DNA of 43,458 nucleotides from Saprospiraceae bacterium (GTDB lineage: Bacteria > Bacteroidota > Bacteroidia > Chitinophagales > Saprospiraceae): assembly GCA_020631355.1 (NCBI GenBank), contig JAHDHL010000043.1, positions 1 to 43,458 of the forward strand, read 5' to 3'. The notes under the pieces are model-generated. The model had not been told where the DNA came from. It made no database searches and saw only the letters and a program-made list of their open reading frames with translations. Below are positions 1 through 8,003 of the stretch, in pieces. The translations under genes were made by a program, and so were the position numbers. Numbering within the stretch: position 1 is the first letter of the stretch; every line of letters starts with the position of its first letter.

Positions 1-275
1 TACCAAAGAATTAAACCAATCCATATTGATTTAATTTAATCAATTTTCTCATTTAATAAGCGAGAAATATATGGATTGGACTTGTTTGGAAGAAAAAAGA
101 ATATAAAACCTCATTGAATATCATCAGGGATATCCGATTGTTACTTGCATTTTTGAATGACGGAGAACCTCTGCAAGATATTACTGAATGAAACGCCTTG
201 TTCTAAGGATGTGATGTATCTTTACTCCAATACAGAGTGTTGAATCATTTTATCAAATAACTAAGACCAAGCAGA
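1..275. other. Left-edge non-coding stretch with an inverted repeat
   Basis: No convincing gene is seen here. An 11-bp perfect inverted repeat (CCAATCCATAT at 16-26, ATATGGATTGG at 69-79) encloses AT-rich sequence with a smaller nested repeat (TTGATT/AATCAA, 25-42). A short open frame on the plus strand (about 62-189) has no good start codon and is not recognised. A weak promoter-like TATCTTTA lies near 215-225, ahead of the Crp/Fnr gene. Confidence 0.4.
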
Positions 276-857
276 GTGAATCCAATAATACATGAGATTT
301 TCAATGAAATTCCATTAACTGATGAAGCGTCTCATTATTTATATTCGAAACTACAGAAGATTACGCTCAAAAAAAGAGCATTCCTCTTAAGGGCAGGTGA
401 GGAAATCAATGATATATACTATATCCATGATGGTTGCCTCAGAACCTATTTCATCGATGCCACAGGAAAGGAACATACCCTGCAATTTGCCGTCAAGGGC
501 TGGTGGATCAGTGATTATATCGCTCTTTATGGAAAGGAGAAAACCAAATCCGTTTCCCATATCGAATGTATAAAGGAAGCGACCTTATTCAGGATTCCCA
601 AAAGTGAATTCGATGAATTGTGTGTAGAAATGCCCAAGGTCAGTAGTTTTTACATTGATAAATTGGAATTGGCATTCGCCACATTTCAGAGAAGAATCCT
701 TGATAACCTGACCCTTTCCGCCAAGGAACGATATATCAATTTTTTGAATACCTATCCTGATATCGAACAGAATGTGAAGAATTACCATATTGCTTCGTTC
801 CTCGGTATCACTACAGAGAGCCTGAGCCGAATTCGAAAGGAAATCAGTCAGGGGTAA
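276..857 (+). CDS. Crp/Fnr family transcriptional regulator
   Basis: This 193-residue protein has the Crp/Fnr layout: an N-terminal cyclic-nucleotide-binding-like beta-barrel (about residues 25-115, with RAGEEINDIYYIHDG typical of the fold), a long dimerisation helix, and a short C-terminal helix-turn-helix (about 165-190, FLGITTESLSRIRKE). It should bind DNA as a dimer. The effector is unknown, and the Cys cluster of an Fnr iron-sulfur site is not evident at the N terminus. The start is a GTG; no in-frame ATG fits the conserved N terminus. It lies 89 bases upstream of the nitroreductase-hchA pair on the same strand and may regulate it. Family assignment is firm; the regulon is inference. Confidence 0.93.
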   Translation: MNPIIHEIFNEIPLTDEASHYLYSKLQKITLKKRAFLLRAGEEINDIYYIHDGCLRTYFIDATGKEHTLQFAVKGWWISDYIALYGKEKTKSVSHIECIKEATLFRIPKSEFDELCVEMPKVSSFYIDKLELAFATFQRRILDNLTLSAKERYINFLNTYPDIEQNVKNYHIASFLGITTESLSRIRKEISQG

Positions 858-897
858 TTTCTTACCATACATCAATTTTTAGGAAGGAACCTCGTCC

Positions 898-905
898 TAC
901 CTTTG
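898..905 (+). promoter_or_regulatory. Bacteroidota -7 box for the nitroreductase operon
   Basis: TACCTTTG matches the Bacteroidota sigma factor consensus TAnnTTTG. It lies about 40 bases before the nitroreductase start, implying a leader of roughly 35 bases. The -33 element is weak (T-rich at 876-880 but no clear TTG). Confidence 0.55.
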
Positions 906-946
906 TCGTGAATTGAAATCCTATTGCGATTTATTAATACGACAAT

Positions 947-1579
947 ATGAGTTTTTTAGAAAAATTAAGGGAACGATACGCCACCAAAGCCATGAATGGT
1001 GAGGTGGTTCCACAGGAGAAGATTGATAATATTCTTGAAGCCATCCGGCTGACTCCGACTTCGAGTGGTTTACAACCGTTCGAAGTGATGGTCATTACCA
1101 ATCAGGAAATCAAGGCTGAGATACGGAAGATTGCTTGGAATCAGTCACAGGTGACAGATTGTTCCCATCTGATTGTTTTTGCGGCTTGGGATAATTATAC
1201 GGCAGAACGCATTAATTATATGTTCGACCTTACCAATGAAATCAGGGGATTCAAGAATGAGGGTTGGGAAAATTATCGCCAGATGCTGTTGGGCAAATAT
1301 CCCCAAAGGGACCCGGAGGAAAACTTTGAGCATGCTGCCAAACAAACCTACATCGCTCTGATGTCCGCCATGACCCAAGCAGCTTACGAGGGATTGGATA
1401 GTACTCCAATGGGTGGTTTCGATCCTAAGGCCCTGGATGAGATTCTAGGATTGAGGGAAAAGAATCTTAGGAGTACAGTCATTCTACCGATAGGATATAG
1501 GGATGCAGATAAGGATTGGTTGGTGAATCTGGTCAAGGTTCGAAAACCAATGGAGGATTTGGTAACCATAATAGATTAG
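947..1579 (+). CDS. NAD(P)H-dependent nitroreductase (NfsB-like)
   Basis: This 210-residue FMN-dependent nitroreductase family protein is predicted to be cytosolic and to reduce nitro compounds or quinones with NAD(P)H. It resembles NfsB-type enzymes: an N-terminal RERYATKAM segment (FMN phosphate contact), the PTSSGLQPFEVMV stretch near residues 36-50, and a C-terminal STVILPIGYRD strand. Length is normal for the family. The stop is 4 bases before hchA, so the two are probably translated from one message. Pairing with hchA suggests handling of reactive electrophiles. The physiological substrate cannot be read from the sequence. Confidence 0.93.
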   Translation: MSFLEKLRERYATKAMNGEVVPQEKIDNILEAIRLTPTSSGLQPFEVMVITNQEIKAEIRKIAWNQSQVTDCSHLIVFAAWDNYTAERINYMFDLTNEIRGFKNEGWENYRQMLLGKYPQRDPEENFEHAAKQTYIALMSAMTQAAYEGLDSTPMGGFDPKALDEILGLREKNLRSTVILPIGYRDADKDWLVNLVKVRKPMEDLVTIID

Positions 1580-1583
1580 GAAA

Positions 1584-2438
1584 ATGATTAGAAAATTATT
1601 GGGTATTGCTCCTAAATTGGAGCCGGACGGTTCATACAGTCCCTCAAAGGTAGCGTTGAAATTAGCTACTTCCCCCACAACTGATTTCGAGAATATCGGA
1701 TATAATGTGTATCAGGGTAAAAAGTCCAAAATACTGGCCATCTTCACTGAGGAGAAGAATATGATGATGCAAAATGGTAAGCAATTCTCTACCGGGAACC
1801 ATCCTGTCGAGGCATTGTTGCCCATGCTGCATTTGAAAAATGCCGGATTCGAATTCGAGATTGCCACTCCTACTGGAAAACCGGTAGTTTTTGAAATGTG
1901 GGCATTTCCGGAGAAAGACAAGCATGTGGCATCCATTTATAAGGAATACGAATCCCAGTTTAAACAGCCTAAGAAACTACAATCGTTCGTTGATGATTCA
2001 ATGGATGAGGTGGATACATACGCTGCTGTATTTATTCCTGGAGGTCATGGTGCAATGTTGGGAATACCCAAGGATAGGAATGTAGGGAAGATATTGAGAT
2101 GGGCCCATGAAAAGGAATTGTTCACGATTACACTCTGTCATGGTCCGGGTTCGCTACTGGCTACGACCTTGGACCAGCAAGAATTCATTTACAAAGGGTA
2201 TAAGATGGCAGTATTCCCTGATTCAGTGGACAAGCAAACACCAATGATTGGTTACTTGCCCGGACACATGCCTTGGGCTTTGAGTGAGGAATTAAAGGCA
2301 TTGGGAGCCCAAATCGTTAATACGAAATCGGATAATACGGTTTGTCTGGATAGAAGATTGATAACGGGAGCTAGTCCGTTGGCATCGAATGATTTAGGTA
2401 AATTGGCAGTAAATACCTTGCTAAAGGAATTGGCGTAG
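1584..2438 (+). CDS. hchA: Glyoxalase III / protein deglycase HchA (Hsp31)
   Basis: This 284-residue DJ-1/PfpI superfamily protein is very close in layout to E. coli Hsp31 (283 residues). Visible signatures are FSTGNHPVEALLP (Glu76), VFIPGGHGAMLGIP, the nucleophile elbow TLCHGPGSLLA with Cys185-His186, and FPDSVDKQTPMIGY with the triad Asp near 213. These match the known Cys185/His186/Asp214 triad. The family converts methylglyoxal to lactate without glutathione and has reported deglycase and holdase activity. It follows the nitroreductase by 4 bases, and both fit an aldehyde or electrophile stress response. Confidence 0.96.
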   Translation: MIRKLLGIAPKLEPDGSYSPSKVALKLATSPTTDFENIGYNVYQGKKSKILAIFTEEKNMMMQNGKQFSTGNHPVEALLPMLHLKNAGFEFEIATPTGKPVVFEMWAFPEKDKHVASIYKEYESQFKQPKKLQSFVDDSMDEVDTYAAVFIPGGHGAMLGIPKDRNVGKILRWAHEKELFTITLCHGPGSLLATTLDQQEFIYKGYKMAVFPDSVDKQTPMIGYLPGHMPWALSEELKALGAQIVNTKSDNTVCLDRRLITGASPLASNDLGKLAVNTLLKELA

Positions 2439-2536
2439 GACTGCCGGGAAAGGCATATTAGGATTCACAAATGAGCTCATTCTGGGAAATTTTGGATACA
2501 CAGAATTCAAATGACCTCGGAATGGGCATTTTATAA

Positions 2537-3121
2537 TTAGGCCTCCAAAGGCTTCATACTCACCTCAATCACATCCATCAATTCTTGCTTGGTCGCTCCT
2601 TTTTTCGTAGAGAGAATCAATCCTGTATAAAGGGTGTATAGATAAACAGCTAGTTTTTCAATGGAAGCATCGGGCGATAGGGCGCCAAGCTGTTGGGCAA
2701 TACCCAGTTGTCCCTCGAAGATGGCAATGAGTTGTTGTCGGTTGGTACTAATGATTTGGGAGGTGTCCTTGCATTCATTGAAGCGTTCAGCTCCTGCATT
2801 GATGAAAAAACAACCCTTGCATTCCGGGTCATCGGATGCATTGCATACGGAACTCACCAATACGCTCTTGATACTTTCCAAAGGCTGTTTGGAATCACTG
2901 AAATGCTGCTTGAGTATTTCAGTCGTCATGGACTTATAACTCTTGAGTGCCGTTAGATACAAGGACTGTTTGTCTCCAAAGGCTGCATATAGGCTCGTTC
3001 TTTTTAATCCTGTGGCCGCTTCCAAGTCCGCTATGGAAGTATCTGCATATCCCTTTTTCCAAAAAAGATTGCGAATATTTTCCGTTACCTCATGTTCATT
3101 GAATGTCCTTGGACGTGCCAT
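2537..3121 (-). CDS. TetR/AcrR family transcriptional regulator
   Basis: This 194-residue protein has a TetR N-terminal DNA-binding domain (residues about 10-55): GYADTSIADLEAATGL is followed by the recognition helix KRTSLYAAFGDKQSLY. The C-terminal part is helical and variable, as expected for ligand binding and dimerisation, and contains a CNASDDPECKGCFF segment seen in YxaF/LmrA-like members. It lies 72 bases downstream of the SDR gene on the same strand, and a large palindrome sits just before that SDR gene. Local repression of the SDR is the simplest reading. A separate promoter for this gene is visible in the 72-base gap. Confidence 0.93.
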   Translation of the reverse strand: MARPRTFNEHEVTENIRNLFWKKGYADTSIADLEAATGLKRTSLYAAFGDKQSLYLTALKSYKSMTTEILKQHFSDSKQPLESIKSVLVSSVCNASDDPECKGCFFINAGAERFNECKDTSQIISTNRQQLIAIFEGQLGIAQQLGALSPDASIEKLAVYLYTLYTGLILSTKKGATKQELMDVIEVSMKPLEA

Positions 3122-3138
3122 AATACAGAATGATTTAT

Positions 3139-3172
3139 AGGATAGCCCAATGTTAGGGAATCAGGCTATCCT
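3139..3172. repeat. 9-bp inverted repeat in the tetR leader
   Basis: AGGATAGCC (3139-3147) and GGCTATCCT (3164-3172) form a perfect 9-bp inverted repeat with a 16-base spacer, immediately downstream of the predicted tetR promoter. It lacks a T-run on either strand, so it is a poor terminator. It may be an operator or a leader hairpin. It differs in sequence from the SDR-side palindrome. Confidence 0.6.
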
Positions 3173-3174
3173 TA

Positions 3175-3206
3175 CAAAAATACATTTTTCAGCTTAAGCA
3201 GTCAAA
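3175..3206 (-). promoter_or_regulatory. Promoter of tetR
   Basis: On the minus strand, TTTG (3203-3206) is followed after 20 bases by TATTTTTG (3175-3182), a close match to the Bacteroidota -33/-7 consensus. The -33 element overlaps the 3' end of the SDR gene. Transcription would start near 3170, giving a leader of about 50 bases that contains the 3139-3172 inverted repeat. Confidence 0.65.
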
Positions 3207-3940
3207 CCGCCGTCCACAGTCAGTTCGGAACCAGTCACAAAACCGGCATCTGGACTGGCCAGATAGGAAACAGCCGCTGCGATATCATCAGGACTTCCAT
3301 ACCTGCCCAGAGGATTCAGTGTCTTTTGATAAGCGGCAAAATCATTCTCAGGAATATCCGGATTCATCTCAGTATTGATACTGCCCGGATGTACCGTATT
3401 CACCGTAATTTGCCTTGGTGCCAATTCCTTGGCCCAAGAACGGGATAATCCAGCCACAGCTGCCTTAGTGGCACCGTATGCACTGGCACCCGGAAAAGCA
3501 TAGTGGGCTATCGAAGAACCAATATTGATGACCCTGCCTTGTTCGTTCAGGTGGGGGACAGCCGCACGGGTGGTTTCATATACACCCCTTACATTCAGGT
3601 TGAAGTTCTGGTCATAGACTTCCACACCGGATTCCGCCAGATTTCCCGTGGCGAATACGCCCGCATTATTGACAAGTATATCAATTCCTGCATTCCATTC
3701 CTGGATGACCGCCTCAATCAGCTGTTGGGGTGCTTGGTTGTCCGCGCCGTTGGCTCGTACAGCAATGGCTTCTCCTCCCTTTGCCTTGATTTCGGAAACG
3801 ACCAGATCTGCGGCTTCCTTACTGTTATTATAGGAAATGGCCACCTTGGCCCCTTGTTGTGCAAGTCTTTTGGCTGTGGCAGCTCCGATACCTCTTGACC
3901 CTCCTGTTACTAGGGCAATCTTGTTGTTCAAATTTGACAT
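3194..3940 (-). CDS. Short-chain dehydrogenase/reductase (SDR)
   Basis: This 248-residue classical SDR has the cofactor motif TGGSRGIGAA (about 12-21), NNAG (91-94), catalytic Ser (GSS at 141-143), Tyr155 and Lys159 (YGATK), and HPGSINTEM after the active site. It is predicted to be an NAD(P)H-dependent oxidoreductase of the 3-oxoacyl-ACP reductase-like type; the substrate is unknown. The frame extends upstream to 4000, but the start at 3940 gives the normal SDR N terminus (NNKIALVTGG). The longer start falls inside a palindrome that is probably the operator. It precedes tetR. Confidence 0.94.
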   Translation of the reverse strand: MSNLNNKIALVTGGSRGIGAATAKRLAQQGAKVAISYNNSKEAADLVVSEIKAKGGEAIAVRANGADNQAPQQLIEAVIQEWNAGIDILVNNAGVFATGNLAESGVEVYDQNFNLNVRGVYETTRAAVPHLNEQGRVINIGSSIAHYAFPGASAYGATKAAVAGLSRSWAKELAPRQITVNTVHPGSINTEMNPDIPENDFAAYQKTLNPLGRYGSPDDIAAAVSYLASPDAGFVTGSELTVDGGLTA

Positions 3941-3978
3941 AATGTACTCGATTTTTTGATTTTTGAATAAGATTGAAT

Positions 3979-4004
3979 AGTTATGTAACGAACGGTACAT
4001 AACT
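3979..4004. promoter_or_regulatory. Palindromic TetR-type operator before the SDR gene
   Basis: A 26-base dyad has perfect 8-base outer arms AGTTATGT (3979-3986) and ACATAACT (3997-4004), with the centre AACGAACGGT. It ends 38 bases before the SDR start at 3940. Minus-strand ACCGTTCGTTA resembles operators of TetR-family repressors that control adjacent oxidoreductases. The likely ligand protein is the neighbouring TetR regulator. Confidence 0.7.
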
Positions 4005-4042
4005 AAGGTTCGAATTCCCCATCAACTTTTTTTGAATTTATT

Positions 4043-4441
4043 TTAGAATGTCAATTCAGGACTCGCACCAAAGATGAATTTCCAAGGAATAACAAAAGGA
4101 AGTACCAATACCCAAACGAGGAAGCAAGTCGCCATTCCTTTAGGGTATGCCTGCTGGTTGATAATAGCAGGTAGGGCAGCAAAGATGAGCCAAGAGGATT
4201 TATAAATCAATTGGAATAAAAGAACAAGACTCATTTGCTGGGGAAAGCATAATCCAAGGATGGAGAGAATGAAAATGGCAAACCATAATGCTCCTACCAA
4301 GCGAATGGATTCCGAATAGGCAAAGTTGTGTTCAAATACGGAACCAACCGCAATTTGGGGATAGAACAAACTACTGATACTAATCCAACCTGCTAGGAAT
4401 ATGTTGGCTATATAAACGATTTTCATGGCAATCATGCCCAA
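4043..4441 (-). CDS. Small four-helix membrane protein, unknown function
   Basis: This protein of up to 132 residues has about four hydrophobic segments (near 8-24, 47-65, 70-92 and 104-122) and no enzyme motif I recognise. The third codon pair offers a second start (MKIVYIAN at 4426), which may be the real one. It begins 51 bases after the stop of the serine hydrolase on the same strand and could be co-transcribed with it. The frame is clean and hydrophobicity is regular, so it is probably a real gene. The DoxX/DUF4345-like small membrane families are possible but not demonstrated. Confidence 0.72.
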   Translation of the reverse strand: MGMIAMKIVYIANIFLAGWISISSLFYPQIAVGSVFEHNFAYSESIRLVGALWFAIFILSILGLCFPQQMSLVLLFQLIYKSSWLIFAALPAIINQQAYPKGMATCFLVWVLVLPFVIPWKFIFGASPELTF

Positions 4442-4492
4442 CTAACAGCATAGGATAACTTTCGTTTAATCATTATATCAACATGGATGGGA

Positions 4493-5872
4493 TTATTGAA
4501 TGATAATCCTCTGGATATTCCTTTGTTTCCCCTTAATGATTTCCACGAAATACATACCCTTATCAGAAAAATGTAAAACATTGGAATCCGATGGTGTAAT
4601 ATCAATGGCTTTTCCTGTGATATCGGTTACATTGATTCGGTCAAAATCACTATGGCCCAAATGGACGTTTCCTAAGCTAGGGTTAGGATGGAGCTGTATA
4701 TCCAATGATTCGATATCTGTACTGGAAGTCGTCGTACATGGCAGCTCATCTGGAGCAGAAGTGGTAAAGGATGCCATTTCCGCTGCGAATTGTTCCTCAA
4801 TCCAACCATATTGTCCCTCTCCGTTGGTGAGTATGATGATTCCTGTTCCGTCATCGGGATAATAATTCATACGGGTTCTGATACCGGGCATATATCCACC
4901 ATGGAACCAGACCTCATCATCAGGAGCATGGAATGTGAATGTCCAGTAGGTCCCATTCCACCAACCCAAATTATCTGCATTGAAATCATAGGGGGTAAGT
5001 TGGTCCACACTGCTTTCCTGAAGAAGCTGATAACCATCTATGGTACCCCTGCCCGTATATGCAATCAAGAATCTGGATAATTCGATGACATTGGATTTAA
5101 TCAGCGCAGAGGGATAAAGTGCAATGCCATAATATCCCAATGGGACATGATTGCCATCCACTCTGTCATAGGGCATGGCGACTTGTTCCATATCCACATC
5201 CTCAAAGAAAAATCCGGTATTATCCATACAAAGCGGATTGAAAATGTGCTCCCGTACAAATTGGTGATAAGGTGTATCCGTTATATGTTCAATCATCACG
5301 GCAAGGATGGTAAAACCAATATTCGAATACAATTGATGGCTACCCGGAGCATTTTCTCCAGAAAAATACCAAGCCTGGTAATTATTTCCGGATGGTGTGA
5401 TGATATTTTGAATGAAACTGCTGATATCATCCCCATAATCTCCTTGGGTCTGATAGTTGTACATCTGACTTTCTGGGTCCTTGAGACTGGATTTATGCTC
5501 CAGAAGCATTCTGGCAGTAATAGGCATATCCGGAAAATTCGGATTCACGATATCATAATCCAAATAGGTATTGATATCGGCATCAAGGTCGAGTTGCCCA
5601 TTTTCCACTACCTGCATGACAGCAGTAGCCACGAAAAGTTTGGAGATGGAGGCCACGGTGAATAGGGTAGAAGTGGTAACTGGTATTTGTTCTTCAATAT
5701 GTGCATAACCATAAGCGCCTGACCACACGATTTGTTCGTCCTTGACTACACAAGCAGCAATGCCGGGTATGTGTTCCAATTGCATTTCATTCTGGATGAA
5801 TGTATCCCAGTTGGTTTGTGCATGGTTCGTTAGGGGCATGACTAGAATGATAAGACAGAGAACATATCTCAT
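4493..5872 (-). CDS. Secreted serine hydrolase (class C beta-lactamase fold) with T9SS tail
   Basis: This is a 459-residue protein when started at the methionine before a clear signal peptide (MRYVLCLIILVMPLTNHAQ); the frame itself extends to 5923. Class C beta-lactamase/DD-peptidase motifs are present: SISK near residues 75-78, YSN near 182-184 and HGG near 324-326. The last 75 or so residues form a T9SS type A sorting domain (LHPNPSLGNVHLG, MYFVEIIKGKQ), so the protein should cross the outer membrane by T9SS. Family members act as esterases, D-peptidases or penicillin-binding proteins; the substrate cannot be told. A TATCTTTA box near 5896-5903 on the minus strand may be its promoter. Confidence 0.93.
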   Translation of the reverse strand: MRYVLCLIILVMPLTNHAQTNWDTFIQNEMQLEHIPGIAACVVKDEQIVWSGAYGYAHIEEQIPVTTSTLFTVASISKLFVATAVMQVVENGQLDLDADINTYLDYDIVNPNFPDMPITARMLLEHKSSLKDPESQMYNYQTQGDYGDDISSFIQNIITPSGNNYQAWYFSGENAPGSHQLYSNIGFTILAVMIEHITDTPYHQFVREHIFNPLCMDNTGFFFEDVDMEQVAMPYDRVDGNHVPLGYYGIALYPSALIKSNVIELSRFLIAYTGRGTIDGYQLLQESSVDQLTPYDFNADNLGWWNGTYWTFTFHAPDDEVWFHGGYMPGIRTRMNYYPDDGTGIIILTNGEGQYGWIEEQFAAEMASFTTSAPDELPCTTTSSTDIESLDIQLHPNPSLGNVHLGHSDFDRINVTDITGKAIDITPSDSNVLHFSDKGMYFVEIIKGKQRNIQRIIIQ

Positions 5873-6171
5873 GTTGGGAGTGAATTTTATTCCATTAAAG
5901 ATAGCTAGATTTTCATAATACAAAATGGATGGTTCCTAAGCTATGTTTAGGCTTAGGAAGAAAGGTGACGCTATTTGTGACTAGAATTGTCATGGTTGGT
6001 TTTTAATTTCAATGACTACTCTAATTACATTAACTGATTTGGTCAATTATTCCATCAATGATGGAAATGGCTTACCACATTCTACTACTTCTACTTTATT
6101 GGATTTTTGAATAAGGAATGACCTTACTGTTCCTATACAAGATTCGTGTAGGTATATCTATTAATATTTAA
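5873..6171. other. Divergent intergenic region
   Basis: These 299 bases separate the divergent serine hydrolase and phospholipase-like genes. A minus-strand TATCTTTA at 5896-5903 could serve the hydrolase. No clear TAnnTTTG box, terminator or small gene is seen on the plus-strand side, which is AT-rich just before 6172. Confidence 0.4.
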
Positions 6172-7938
6172 ATGAAAAACAAAATGAAAAGACAGTTTGA
6201 AACCTATCCCCATAACCGAAGCATTCGGCAACCTTTACAAATCACATTCATTCTTTTACTTTGTGTCTGGAGTATAGCGTGGTTGAGTGGATGCTTCTCG
6301 GAATCCACTGAGAATCCTGATCCGATATCTCCGATTGATGAAGTGGATATTGCTACTGGCGATGTCCATGTGTCATTTGCTGGTGGTGGTTGGCGTGCAC
6401 ATACGGGACATTCTGCATTCATCATGTCGCTATTAGCTGAGAATGACCATGATTTGAAGAATGTTTTTGGAAATGTAGGTTCCATTTCTTCGAATTCAGG
6501 AGGGAGTTGGTTCAGTACCATGCTGATGTATTCCGAGGAATTCGTGAATGAGATACAAGCCCCCAATGCCATTGCTGATTGGGATTCCATCGGTTGGTTG
6601 GGTAAGCAGAAAGCATTGTTCAATGTTGCCGATTGTGGTTCGAAAACCGGATACAAGTATCCATTTTGCGTATTCAAGCATTATTCCTCAAAGGACTTGC
6701 CCTACTATTGGACGGAAGTCGTGGATAATGTCGTATTCAATGGCTATCCGATGAATGACCAGACCCTTAACAGTCCGCCACAGGAATGGGCAAATGGTAA
6801 GCCATTGGTACTTGCAGCTACCTTATTAATGAATGATGTGGTATTGAAGCCCATTGATTTGAGTCTTAGGAAATATTATTACCAAGCTTGCTCTTATCCG
6901 CATAGACCTAGTCTGGATGGACATCATGGTTCCAAGTGTGATAATGGAACACCACCCGATGCCTTGCCTGTGACCTTTTCGAACAAGGCCGCAAACCTCG
7001 ATAAGAATGGCCCTCCATTCCTGATGTCATTGAATGGTGATGATAATGCTGGAATTCATTTGGGGTACACGGAGAATAAGTACTTATTTAATCCGGAAGA
7101 TTATGACTCTATCCAGAATCCAATTATAACACAGAATGTCAAGGTTAGGAAAGCTGCTGCCGCTTCCAGTGCTGCACTAGGTTTTTTAGCCAGTGAACAT
7201 CTTACGGGTTCATGGGATTTTGCGGATGGAGCCGAGGATTTTGCCATTAGTTTCAGTTTGGAAAACGGGGAGGCCAAGTACGAGGATTTTGATAATGAGG
7301 ATATAGATGTAAAGGGGCTCAAGAATAAGAAGGCTGTTAAGATTGCGGATGGTGGTTTGTGTGATAATTCGGCTGTGGCGCACATGGTGAGTAGGCTACA
7401 ACAAAAGAATGAGGCCGACGGATTCAATATCGTGGCATTCGACCATGTGACCAATGGACATACCCCGAAATCCGGAGGTGGTGCAGAAATAGCGATAGAC
7501 TTGGCTTACTTATTTGGTCAGGGATTGAAAGAAGAAACAAGAATCTGTCTGGATAGCTGGTATGATAGGGATTTTTGCATCACTTTTCCCGATTTGCAGA
7601 TTTTCGAATCCGTTACCTTGGATACGACACAGTATACCTGGAAGACAGATGAATTGTTACCTGATGGCAGTTACCAAAAATTGATTTATACCAAATATAC
7701 CGTTACGACTAAGGAAAATCTTGCATTCAATATCAAGGGAGGTAATGTCGGAACCTTACATGCTTTTTCTTGTATTTCTCCGATAGCGGCTACGGTTCCG
7801 TTTAATGAAAAGGATGCTGCGAATTTTCCATCCTATACCGTTATGCTGGATTTTATACATAATGGATTAAATAGACAAGATGAAAAGGGTATTTCCGGAA
7901 TGGAATATCTTGAGGAAGCGATGGGGATTACAAAATAA
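6172..7938 (+). CDS. cPLA2/patatin-like acyl hydrolase lipoprotein
   Basis: This 588-residue protein has a hydrophobic N terminus ending in a lipobox (WLSGC, Cys41), so it is probably a lipoprotein. The catalytic layout resembles cytosolic phospholipase A2/patatin: glycine-rich oxyanion motif AGGGWRAHTG (70-79), nucleophile elbow SSNSGGSWF (Ser109), and a distal Asp in IADGGLCDNSAV (Asp393). The first two are closer to the cPLA2 style (GGGxR and xxSGG) than to bacterial patatins (GGG-GxSxG). It would hydrolyse an acyl ester, probably phospholipid. Cys-rich loops near 153-166 and 240-256 suggest disulfides outside the cytoplasm. Confidence 0.82.
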   Translation: MKNKMKRQFETYPHNRSIRQPLQITFILLLCVWSIAWLSGCFSESTENPDPISPIDEVDIATGDVHVSFAGGGWRAHTGHSAFIMSLLAENDHDLKNVFGNVGSISSNSGGSWFSTMLMYSEEFVNEIQAPNAIADWDSIGWLGKQKALFNVADCGSKTGYKYPFCVFKHYSSKDLPYYWTEVVDNVVFNGYPMNDQTLNSPPQEWANGKPLVLAATLLMNDVVLKPIDLSLRKYYYQACSYPHRPSLDGHHGSKCDNGTPPDALPVTFSNKAANLDKNGPPFLMSLNGDDNAGIHLGYTENKYLFNPEDYDSIQNPIITQNVKVRKAAAASSAALGFLASEHLTGSWDFADGAEDFAISFSLENGEAKYEDFDNEDIDVKGLKNKKAVKIADGGLCDNSAVAHMVSRLQQKNEADGFNIVAFDHVTNGHTPKSGGGAEIAIDLAYLFGQGLKEETRICLDSWYDRDFCITFPDLQIFESVTLDTTQYTWKTDELLPDGSYQKLIYTKYTVTTKENLAFNIKGGNVGTLHAFSCISPIAATVPFNEKDAANFPSYTVMLDFIHNGLNRQDEKGISGMEYLEEAMGITK

Positions 7939-8003
7939 TTGAATTGAGTATATAGCGTATGTTCAGGTTTGATACTCATATCTGAGCATGCGCCCAAAAC
8001 ATT

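Noticed and set aside
62-189. Open plus-strand frame ending NDGEPLQDITE as a truncated gene
   Set aside because: No usable start, only about 42 codons and no family recognised; chance cannot be excluded.
3503-3898. 131-codon plus-strand frame
   Set aside because: Lies wholly opposite the SDR gene, whose motifs and length are complete.
7945-7978. TGAGTAT/ATACTCA hairpin between convergent genes as a terminator
   Set aside because: Only seven AT-rich pairs, a 20-base loop and no T-run on either side.
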